A DNA stretch of 64,000 nt from Deinandra increscens subsp. villosa (lineage: Eukaryota > Streptophyta > Magnoliopsida > Asterales > Asteraceae): assembly GCA_039602395.1 (NCBI GenBank), contig JBCNJP010000003.1:15161167-15225166 (forward strand), given 5' to 3'. Below are positions 41,718 to 52,206 of this stretch, in pieces. The position numbers and the translations under genes are program-made. The stretch's first letter is position 1. Each line of letters opens with the position of its first letter. A model generated the notes under the pieces. It was not told where the DNA came from and searched no databases. It saw only the letters and a program-made list of their open reading frames with translations.

Positions 41718-44700
41718 TATTATATAATATTTTGGTGTTTTATGTTTCTTTTATATTAATATTTTGGTGTTTTATATTTTATATATATACAATCACAAAC
41801 TTGCCTATGGTTCCCCGCCCAAATATAATTTTTTTTTCCAGTTCGGATCTAATCGGATCTAAAGTCGGATCTTAGTCACCGGTTCTCTCTTTAAACCCTA
41901 AAACATTGACGTCTTCTGATACATGTTCCTGCAGATTAACGCATCCACCACTGTCATCGTCGTCAACATCTATCCTCTTTCTGTTCGCATATCCGGCTTG
42001 GAGATCTGTTTCGCGTTTCCTTTTTCTGGCGTTTAGGGTTAGGCGACGGCGGATACGATAGCGATGGATGCTGGTATGTGGTTATCCGGCTTGGATTCAC
42101 TCGATAGTAACCTCATCTATATAAGGTTTGATTTTTCTTTTGTACCCTTATATGTTCTTAATTTTTCTAACCAAATTCCGTTCTCTGTTGAAAATGGTAG
42201 GTTTTGTAATTGGGTTTTTTATAGCTATTGTCTTCTTCGGTTAATCATGTTTACAATTTAGGTTTTCATGGAGGAATGAACGAATAGAAGCCTCAAGGTG
42301 ACCCCCTTATATTCACCGATTGTAACGGTGACTCTAGACCTCCCTCTTCGTTGCTTCCCATCTTCACCCTTGACGAATCGTAGAGACTTAGAGAGCCAGA
42401 GGTGTGTTTTTCTTTTCAACATCGTTTAGTCTCCTCACCCTCATATGTTCGACCATCGTTTGATGAATAACAGAGACTCAAATCCTTCGTATCTCACCGA
42501 TGGTTGCCAGTTTGAGGGTGTCTATGCGCTTTTATGTTCTTCATTACCCTTTTTTTTAGATCCTGTTAAATCAATGATCGTATTAACATTAATTTCTAAC
42601 TTATAATGTATTTAGTATACTCTGGATCATTGAGACAGCTGAAATATGGTTACTATTATTAGATTAAGTATCATAAAGCTGTAGCTATTTTTAAACGTTG
42701 GATCCGGGTCATGTGTCGAGCTTTAAATTAAGATTTATGCAGGTTGTTGTGAATCAATAATCTATGGGTCTCCAGGTTTGTGTTTGTCACTACACCATGT
42801 TATTACTAACCATGTCCAAATCTAGAAATCCCCAAATACATATGTATATATTAGATAAGCAGGTTGCTCGAAATTGAATATGATGTTAATTGCCACAATT
42901 TCCTTGGCTAAGGGGTAAAATAACCAGGTTCAAATTTCAGGTGGATTGGCTAATAGAATGCGACTTACATAATTTGAATATGATGTTAATTGCTACAATT
43001 TACGTGGTCTAATATATAATTTCCTTTTGCCAATTTCCTTTTAATCGCCAGTAGATATGCCATAAACATAGACCACGTAGGCTGAATATAACTTCTAAAT
43101 TGACAGAAACAACAAAAATTACTCAAACATGTAAAAAGCTACTACAAAATACGAACATAAAAAATATGACTTGAACATGGAAAATGTAAGTTTATGACAA
43201 GGTTTGCAGGGGAAAATATTCTGGGACCATCAGGTTCAAACCTCCACACCTGCAATCAAGCAACCAAAGACACATTGTCATGACTCCCCAAGTACTAAAC
43301 TTTATGTTTACATTTCACATTAGACATGTTCTTCGAATACAATAATATTAGAGAAGACATATGCAATGTGTCGTGAACTAATATTAAATGGGTCAAAATA
43401 TGGCCTTATGCCTCTGATGTCTTTTCACTACAATTCACTGATTCAGTAGCACAAAACCCATATGTATAGTCTTTATTTATATTTTTTTTCTATGCCTGGT
43501 TGGTCATTAGGATTTGGGGATTTGGACTAGAGGAATGCTAAGATGGTGATAAGTTTGTGAAATGATGTTGTTGGATTAGGCAACAAGAATTCCCTGCTAC
43601 AAAGTTAGGAACTTTACTTAGGAACTTTACTACTCCTATAGCTTATTTAGGATTAATAAAATGATTGCTTTCTTATGGATTGGCTAATAGATGAGATAAG
43701 AACAGTACTGATGTTGACAAAAGTATAAATTTTTTACATAACTTAGCACACAGAGGAAGAAATAATATGTTACAATATAGAGAGAGTAATGTATGTAAAC
43801 AATTAAATGACTGTAGCAGTTGAAATGTTGTAGAAAAGGAATTTTGATCAAATATTTTTGAGGTAACTATCAACATAGCCAGATTAATTTTGAAGAAGTC
43901 AACATACATCTTTTCTGTGAGTTTGTGTAATGCTTGAGCACTATATTTTGTAATTTTGTAGATAGAAGACCGACTCATTTATCGCGCTTGTAGTTGGAAT
44001 TTAAATTACCTATGATCATAATCCGACTTCATATCAACCTTTCAATGATCAAACCTCACCAACATCAACTCATATTTTGAGACCAGGATGTTGTTTACTG
44101 CTTTGATTTATCTTCTTAAAAGAATCATAACCTTCATGATGATTGAATTTCGTACAAGCTGAGTTTTATATATTGCATGGAAAATTTCTGTCATATCTAA
44201 TTTTGACTCACATTTTTGACGGGCTACCAGTTTACTCTTGATGTTGCATCTATGTACATTAAATTTGGCATCTGGAATAATTACTAAAAGTCAATACATG
44301 TATGCTTATAATTTTAGAATTCCTGCAAGAATCACTAAAATTGGACCTTTTTACAAGGCATGTAGCGAGTATTTGTGACCCCCTTAATTGTTTTTTTACT
44401 TATTCACTATTTCTAATTTACTATAGAATATAGAGTCTTCATTATTATCAGCTTTCCTATTATAATGCTACATTTTTTTGTCCATTGTATCTGCAATTTT
44501 CTTTTCTATCATTATATGATATGTAATATTAATTGTAAATTATTAACAATATTTATGTATGATTCCTTATACTCTACAGATTCATGGAGTCGGAAGCTAT
44601 CACTTTCATAACACAAGTGGACGGAGTGTGAAATGACTATAGAATGAAGCTTCAACTAGGCGATATGCTCCAGGTTCTTTTTTGCTCCTATAGTACCATT

Positions 44701-46087
44701 AAACTAATAAAGTTAATAGTTTGCATATAACAATATAGACTACATTTTCATAAAGCTATTAGAAAATTCTAACTATTTATTTGTCTGTTTATCTCTTTAC
44801 ATTTACCATAGTTGACTTTTCTGGTCAACTGATCCACCATTTCATTAAAACTTACTATGTAAAGTGCTTATTTTTTCCATGTTTTCGTCAATCATGGCCA
44901 TAGCCTGGTATTTTTTTATAAAATTGTTAGCCTTATTTGTTGTTATTTGATACTTTTCTTGAAAATATTTGCCTTAACTGTTGTTTTGTCACTCATTAAC
45001 TGATCTTCATAAATCATTGACAGCAAAAATCAATGTTCCCATTTTCATCCTCGTCTGGCCTAACAATATTACTACATATTATGGCTGTAAGGCAGTCCCA
45101 TTTAAACCCACATTGTTGTAGGTTGTCAATAACCTCATTATATAAGTTTATATTTATTGTGTTTTTAATAGATAGCCAGGAAATCATTATATAAAGCAGT
45201 AGCAGCTAAAAATGGCTTTCGACCCTTACAAAAGGTTGAGAGAATAATACTTTATTCCCTACTTGAACAAAATGTGTGTTCTTTATTACTTGCATGGTCA
45301 GAAAGTATACTTGGCTAGGCATTCACCTATCTTCTTTCATATGACATTAGTATAAAACCTTTTATGACTTTTTTATATGGCGCTTTTATTGATGTATGCA
45401 ACCTCTGTTCTTTTTTACATGTATTTATTCTTTGTGCTTTACTAATGTGTGTTCATTTGTGTATTCTTCATATACACTTTCTTATTAAGCATCAGTTAAG
45501 GACTATCATGTATGTAATATTTACATTCATAAGAAAGAGGCTTATAGTCAGATGAGATTTTCAATTGGATGTATGTGGTTGTTTTGAGCATGATGATGTA
45601 GCAGCCCACTTTTAGTAAAGGCTGATAACAATAAACACATATTAGAGTAAGATATATTAAAATTATAAAAGGTATTATTGAAGGCTGATTGTGTATCAGT
45701 AATGTTAAACAACCAGAGAAGTGGCAACAAATTGCTGCAATAAAATTTATATTTTCACAGGATTTTTAGATTTTTTTTTTCAGAGGGTTCGATGAAGATT
45801 TTTACAAAAGAATCTTCTATGAAGATTTTTCAAAAAAATCTGGACAAAGAAAGTGGAAAATGAATATATATACGCGGTGTTATGGTTTTTAGAATACAAT
45901 TTTATTTACAATTTATTTATATATAAAGAAATGTAATAACAGATTTAGGTGTATAGACATGGACTCATGATCATGTATTGAAACAGTTTCATTTTGTTTT
46001 ATATTTTTTTATATTGCAATTGTCCATACAGTTTTAATCAAGATACATATTTTAATAAATCATTTACAATTTGCAGGGTTTAGAGTA
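41718..46087. other. AT-rich DNA with exon-like pieces, no supported gene
   Basis: At 41930-42125 the base composition rises, and ATG at 42064 opens MDAGMWLSGLDSLDSNLIYI followed by a donor-like AAG-GTTTGA. This could be the 5' exon of a captured or decayed gene, but the downstream exons are not recognisable. TTGAATATGATGTTAATTGC occurs twice (42876 and 42978). 44580-44672 is an exon-like piece between TACAG and CAG-GTTC. The rest holds no frame above about 100 codons. Confidence 0.45.
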
Positions 46088-46902
46088 CTAGAACAAAACC
46101 CGTATGCTACACGGGTTTAATAACTAAATATTCAATAATATCATCGACTACTAGGAGTACAAAGATATCGTGTCACAAACTTTTTAAACTCTTTATAGTT
46201 TATTGTAATTCTATACTAGAGTAAGCATGATTATCTATTTTTTTTAAAAACTATTATGGAAAGAAGTGACACGTGTTATCTGGACAACGAATATGTAGCT
46301 TTCTACAAAATATTATCACAATAAAATATATTTAAAATTTCACATGTTTATATATAACGTAGTGTTTCTGTTAACCTGTTAACGTCTAAAGAACAATAAG
46401 CAAACATTATAAGAACATCATAAGAGATCATAAATACTATAAAAGAAATTATTACTATTAATATATATATCATTGTATGAGTAATAAGACAATAAAAAAC
46501 TTAGTGATATAGAACAAATCAACTACAGTTCTTTAATACTTTGTGAACTTGCTATTCTTGGTTATTTGATCTGTTAAAGAATCAATTTGTTAAATCTTTG
46601 ATTAATCTTATCTACAATAATTTTAATAAAATTTTTGAACATACTTTCTATTATTATATACAAATTCGACATCCTCAGCCACGAAGAGAACACGACTGTA
46701 AGAATGATCAACTGAAAACAAATAATTCTACTTTTTTTTTGAAAAAAAACTTGACATATTAATTCTTTCGCGTAGCTTTTAACCTATTCTCGTGTATCAT
46801 ATTTAACAAACTTTATGATTTATATAACTCATTATTATCTACTCTACTACCCGTTCCTATATAATATCTTGATCACCGCAGCAACGCGCGGTTGACCTCT
46901 AG
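46088..46902. mobile_element. 815-bp segment bounded by two outward-facing Helitron-like 3' ends
   Basis: Left: A then CTAG (46088-46091), GAACAAA and the hairpin ACCCGTATGCTACACGGGT, a minus-strand 3' terminus. Right: the hairpin CCGCAGCAACGCGCGG, TTGACCT and CTAG (46899-46902), then T, a plus-strand 3' terminus. No gene lies between. It may be two partial Helitrons back to back or one inside the other. Confidence 0.5.
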
Positions 46903-47202
46903 TTTTATATATACATAAAGATATACTTATCTATATATATTTAAATAACCGCTATACCACCGTGATAACTGATATCTCATAATGCGATCCTCGACCGCTA
47001 TTTGATTTTGGACCGTATTAACTGCAAAGAGTGTACATTGTGTAGTCATTTCAAGCTAAAATCACAGCCTTTATACATATTGACTGGGTGGTTTAATGTT
47101 GACAATTCTACATCACTCTTTTTATTCATATTGATTTGGTGGTTATTCTCGGATAATAATACTTTTTCAACTTAGAATAATTTTTTACTTAGATTGTATT
47201 TG

Positions 47203-47251
<49 letters not shown>

Positions 47252-48044
47252 GTTATTCAAATATTTAAAAAATATACATTTGGTATAGAAAATATATAAA
47301 TATATATAACTAGTTTTTATACACCGTGCATCGCACGACTTTGGCTTAAAAAATTAATAATTATATTGAAGTTCAAAAAATTTAACTGAATTATGAAATT
47401 TGTATAAAGGAGAAACTGTTAAACTGAATATACAATAACATATCGGTGTATATTTATAAAAATAAAACTTAGAGAGAAAATAAAGTATCAAACAAAAACT
47501 TAGAGAAAATAATGTCTCTTTAACCACTGAAATACTAATTAATTTATCAACTTAAAATAACATAAAGCCTCCAATTCAAACAAATTATATAAACATGCTA
47601 ATATTTTACGATTAGTCACAACATCCGGCTAATCAATTGTTAATTCTCACATCTGATATCTGATTAGATATACACCGCTAAGAGGCGCATCATTTATCAC
47701 CCAACATGATAATTTGATACCTTTAAGAGGCACATAAATTATCACCCAACATCATAGTTTGATACCTATAGGTACCATTTAATACTTTATTCAGTTCATA
47801 TAGTTTTGTAGATTATAAAGAAAACAAACAAAATTGGTGCAAATAAAAAACTTGCATAATAGTTTGATACATTTAGGTTACTATATAATACTTTATTCGG
47901 TTCATATAGTTTTGTAGATTATAAAGAAAACGAACGAATTCGGTGCAAACAAACCAGACGTTAAATGTAATATATAAATCAGTATTTACTAATTTGTAAA
48001 TTTTTGATGTTTTTATGTTAATGTTAGTAATTATCTAAATACTA
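46903..48044. other. AT-rich DNA with a Helitron 3' end and local repeats
   Basis: No gene. (AT)n lies at about 47205-47246. 47275-47308 resembles the AT-rich flank at 11585-11640. A minus-strand Helitron 3' end lies at 47310-47340: CTAG, TTTTTATACAC, then the CGTGCATCGCACG hairpin. A ~55-bp unit (TTCATATAGTTTTGTAGATT and on) is repeated at 47797 and 47902. Confidence 0.55.
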
Positions 48045-48054
48045 AATTTTCATA

Positions 48055-49286
48055 GGAAAAATTACATGAAATAATCCCAACTTTCCCTCGTTCGCAAATA
48101 ATAATCCCACCTTTCGAAATTGCAAAGGGCAGTCCCACCTTGTCATTATTTTGCAACGAACAGTCCCGCCGTTAAAAAAAAACTAATGGCGTCAAATCTT
48201 GCTGACGTGGCAAGTGACGTGGCAATTTTTTTTCTTAATTTTATCTAGTCACCATCCTAATCATCACTCCACCACCCTCACCACCAACAGCCACCAACCC
48301 CACCACCAACAGCCACCACTGGTCGTCTTCTCCGGCGACCTCCGGTCTTCTCCGGCCACCAGCCACCACCATCTCCGGTCGTCTACTCCGGCCACCAGCC
48401 ACCACCATCTCCGGTCATCTTCTCCGGCCACCAGCCACCAACAAAAACCCAATTAACCAACCACCTTCAAACTAACATATCTTCTTCAAATCTTGACGAA
48501 AATCGATTCCGTAAATTGCTACAGATTCGTGACGACGGGAGGATTCAAACTAGTACCATAGTTGATATGTTTTGATGAGGTTTGAGCATCGAACGACTAT
48601 CTCCGACGAACTAAGTTTTTTGTGAAATTGAAATCTTCTCAAATCAACACCAAAACACGTTCTGATTGTTGCAATAGATTTGTGTGATAAAAACGATTCT
48701 ATTGGTATCAAATTTATACGATACGGTTGAGTATTTCTCAAATCACCATTGAAGAACTTGGAAGAACACATATACGAAAAAACTTAACGATCTTGTGTAA
48801 TATTGATACCTACACATTCAGTTTGATCACACGAGTCTATTTCAACAATCGGTTTTCAATTTCGTGTGTTTTAAGCAAATCACAGTTACTCGATTTTTCA
48901 TAGTTGTCGGAGCAAGTTATTCGGCCTTCAAAGCTTAACGAAACATATCAAGTATGGTACTAGATTTGTTCGTCTAGTGGATACGAGTTCAACGCATTTC
49001 TCGGATTCGATTTTCGTCAATTTTTTATCAAGATATGCTTAATTGAAGTTGGTTGGTTGTTTTGGGTTTGGTTCGCCGAAAAAATCGCAGGTCGCCGGAA
49101 AATCTCAGGTCACCGGAGTACACATCGGATTACACGTCATCAGTATTTGACGACGTTAAATTATTATAACGGAGGGACTGTTCGTTGCAAAATAATGACA
49201 AGGTGGGACTGCCCCTTGCAATTTCGAAAGGTGGGATTATTATTTGCGAACGGGGAAAAGTTTGGATTATTTCATGCAATTTTTCC
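48055..49286. mobile_element. Non-autonomous Mutator-like element with long TIRs and target duplication
   Basis: The ends are long inverted repeats of about 120 bp or more. The left begins GGAAAAATTACATGAAATAA; the right, reversed, begins GGAAAAATTGCATGAAATAA, and both continue through CCCACCTTTCGAAATTGCAA and CCCACCTTGTCATTATTTTG. The flanks carry an identical 10-bp direct repeat, AATTTTCATA, at 48045-48054 and 49287-49296. Long TIRs with 9-10-bp target duplications are diagnostic of Mutator-like elements. No transposase is inside. The interior has a GC-rich coding-like block, so it may be a Pack-MULE. Confidence 0.85.
48199..48456 (+). CDS. Pro/Ser/His-rich repetitive ORF inside the Mutator-like element
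   Basis: The frame (85 codons) encodes three near-copies of a 12-residue unit of the type LRSSxPATSHHH, from a ~36-bp DNA minisatellite (CTCCGGCCACCAGCCACCAC...). It resembles low-complexity plant N-terminal regions, but the opposite strand is also open (48264-48452), as expected for such repeats. Coding status is doubtful. Confidence 0.25.
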   Translation: MLTWQVTWQFFFLILSSHHPNHHSTTLTTNSHQPHHQQPPLVVFSGDLRSSPATSHHHLRSSTPATSHHHLRSSSPATSHQQKPN

Positions 49287-49296
49287 AATTTTCATA

Positions 49297-49658
49297 TTAA
49301 TGTTTATTTTGTTTAAACTTTTTTATAAGTAAAAAATAATTAGTTTTATTTTTTAGGAAAAATAAATGGGATTATTTGGGAGGAATCATTTAGTTTTTAT
49401 ATCATGTGCATCGCACGATTCAGATTTGAAAAATATGTATCGCATGGCTGGGGTTTAAAAAACTAATAATGGTAATAGAGTATAGAAACTATAATTGAAT
49501 TATGATTAATTTTATTTAACCAAGTTTTTGAGACTTGTGTTTTACACGGACTCGGTTTTAAAAAGTTGTAGGCATAATTAATTTTTAATTCAACCTGTAA
49601 TTTAGTAATTAAATAATTTGTTATTAAATTATTTAGAAGAAAATAAATATAAAATCAG

Positions 49659-49685
<27 letters not shown>
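49297..49685. other. AT-rich DNA with a decayed Helitron 3' end
   Basis: 49389-49420 (TTTAGTTTTTATATCATGTG then CATCGCACGA) is a degenerate relative of the Helitron end at 47310. (AT)n and (GA)n microsatellites at 49659-49707 lead into the foldback element. No gene. Confidence 0.55.
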
Positions 49686-49706
<21 letters not shown>

Positions 49707-50100
49707 GAATGATAAAATGAAAACCTCTCCGAGTTTGAAAAACCGTGAAAACCAAGCTAAAAAATTCGATTTTTGTTCTGATTTTTTTATGGTGATTCTC
49801 TAAGTTAAAAAAACCCTCTTTATACAAAATAATAAAAAAACGCCTAATAAATTTTTTTATAAAAAATATTTTTTAACCGTGTTACATATGTAACAGTACC
49901 CTGTTACATATGTAACATCAGTTGTAAAATATTTTTTTAAAAAATATTTACTAGGCGTTTTTTTTTTACTTTTTTGCATAAAGGGGTTTTTCTTAACTTA
50001 GAGAATCACCATAAAAAAAATCGGAACAAAAACCGAATTTTTTAGCTTGGTTTTCACGGTTTTCCAAACTCGGAGAGGTTTTCATTATATCCCTCCCCTA
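49686..50100. mobile_element. Foldback (near-complete palindrome) MITE-like element
   Basis: The left arm contains AAAACCTCTCCGAGTTTG, AAAACCAAGCTAAAAAATTC, GTGATTCTCTAAGTTAA and ACGCCTA. The right arm is its reverse complement in the same order. The centre holds two GTTACATATGTAAC palindromes (~49883 and ~49903). The whole 415 bp can fold on itself. It sits in TA-rich repeat, which hides the target duplication. Another copy of its end lies at 22972-23030. Confidence 0.85.
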
Positions 50101-50106
50101 TATATA

Positions 50107-52206
50107 TCTATACTACTATATAATACATATTCATCAAAATGGCATTTTCGTAATATAGGCGTCTTAATTTTAAGACGCATACAATTCACTAAGGGCAATG
50201 TACAACTCCACAAAGCAGTTAAAAGAATCATCCTTTCATCGTTGTAAATGAAATCCCAAATAAAACCCTAATTCATAATCCATCTTAAAAGCACAGACTT
50301 ACAGAGATCTTATTTTAGAAAAGCTACAAAAATCTCCTCTTTGAGAGAAAGATTCCTTCTTTCTTTTAATCTTCACTGTATACGCTAACATGAATTGGGT
50401 AGTCAATTTGAATTTTGAAATTCAGATGCACGATTACTTTATCGTTTACCTACAAATTCACTTTTCTGGTCTTTTCATTTGAAGCGATGCCATCTCGAGC
50501 GGCGGTTTTTATTGGTTTTCAGGCGATGCCATTTCGAGGCTCCAACAATCTCAACCCTAAACAGCTTGGAGCGATCCGATTTTGGTGTTTTCGGCTTTGT
50601 GTTTGCAAGTTCCTGATTCGACGACCATTCCAAAACAGATTGTAGCCGGCATTTCTTCTTCATGGGACTGTTGTAGCCAAATCGATAGGATTGAAAAGCC
50701 CTAGCTACTGTTTTGATCGACACAAACCATAGACATCTTCGACGCTTCTCCAACCTAAAGTTCAAGGTTTTTGTTTTGCTTTTTTCTTTTAACTCTTCAT
50801 TCACTAAGTTCATACTATGTAATTCTTTAAAATTTCACACCTCATTCCATGTGATTCGCTTTTTACATATTCACTCAGTGGAAAAGGGTGTTACATTTGC
50901 TTGTTCAGAAAAATAGTCACCGGTCAATTGTTTTAATTCAAATGTTAGGGATGCATATGTAGTGATGGAAGCTTGTCAATTTGGGAAGAGGTAGTACTGT
51001 AGCAGAAGGTATGCAATATGCTTTCCTAGATGCTATTCGCTTCTACCCTGGCCAACAATTTGTTTGAATATTTTGTTTCACTGTATATCCATCAGAGTTG
51101 TCCACTGATGGGGTTTGTGTTGTGTATATATATGTTTTAGGAACCTAAAGTTAATACAAGTTGTGATCATAGCCACTCATTGATTTGTATAAGTTTCAAT
51201 TCATAGCTAAGCGTTGAACACTTTTCCACAACTCTTATTAGTCTTCTCTCTACTTCATTGTTGATTCGATTTTATGCATTTGCAATTGCATATCTCTAAA
51301 GGCGAAACACTTGTGCGCTCTCTTTATACTGCCTTATTTTTGGTTTTGTTAACAAATTTCTGGTTTTTTGGGGCACAAGGTATGACTGTGCATCCTTATT
51401 CCTGCTTCTTCTCCGTAAACCTTATTTGATTTTGAATATATTATGTAGAGAGAAAGAGAATTGCCCATCACAATAAGATCTTATCTATTTTTCATCTCAG
51501 TAAGTTATGTTATACTTAAACAAAAGAAATCGCCTCTATATTTATATAAGTGAATAAATCTGAGGCATATAAAGATATCATTCATGTTTGACATCATGGA
51601 TCCGTATGAGGTGATTACCCCATGTTAGTTTTGAACTTTGGTATTCTTATTATTTTTTCTTTGATTATTTAGAAAGTTATTGTTTGGAACAGAGTCTGGG
51701 CCTTCACTTTCAGGTTTATGAGTTCATTGTCTATATGAGTTAAGTGGGTATGGTCTGTAAGAGTATTTCTCTATAATCATAGCAAAGAGGTGTTCAAAAT
51801 CTGATATGGGATTTTTATTGCAGTGACAAAAGATTGGAAGGAGATGAAATCTCAAAGCAGTCTAATTCTGTCGAAGCAAAACAAGACAATGTTGAGGAAT
51901 TTGAAAATTATCAATTTATGGTAAAATTGAAGGAAGACACATTGATGTTGGGAACCAAAAGATTGCTATTAGAGCAGTCTGTAACTCAACAGGTAAATTG
52001 TTGTTTTTTTTATACTGCCTTATTTTTGGTTTTGTTTTGAGGTACCATGAGTTAAATGAGCTAAAATGGAGCTGTTATGAGGAGACTGAAGCTGATCAGT
52101 ACGAAGTTCGAGAAAGGATCAAGAAATGAACCGGAACGAGTGAAGACTTAGAAGAAAATCAAGAAAAGTTCCTGAGTTTCAATTCTGGGCGGTACGCCCA
52201 GTGAAG
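50107..52206 (+). mobile_element. Helitron-type 5' end followed by exon-like sequence
   Basis: After an A, TCTATACTACTATATAATAC at 50107 is a typical plant Helitron 5' terminus; no matching CTAG end could be placed. Inside, 50480-50650 is GC-richer with open frames on both strands. An exon-like piece lies at about 51823-51991 (GCAG acceptor, SNSVEAKQDNVEEFENYQFM, CAG-GTAAAT donor). A short inverted motif CTGGGCGGTACGCCCAG lies at 52185-52201. No gene is recognised. Confidence 0.4.
51823..51991 (+). CDS. Isolated exon-like block, unrecognised
   Basis: It is bounded by TTATTGCAG on the left and CAACAG-GTAAAT on the right. It encodes a charged, glutamate-rich segment (RLEGDEISKQSNSVEAKQDN, then KLKEDTLMLGTKRLLLEQSV). 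It may be one exon of a host gene fragment carried by a Helitron. There is no family match that I can make. Confidence 0.35.
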
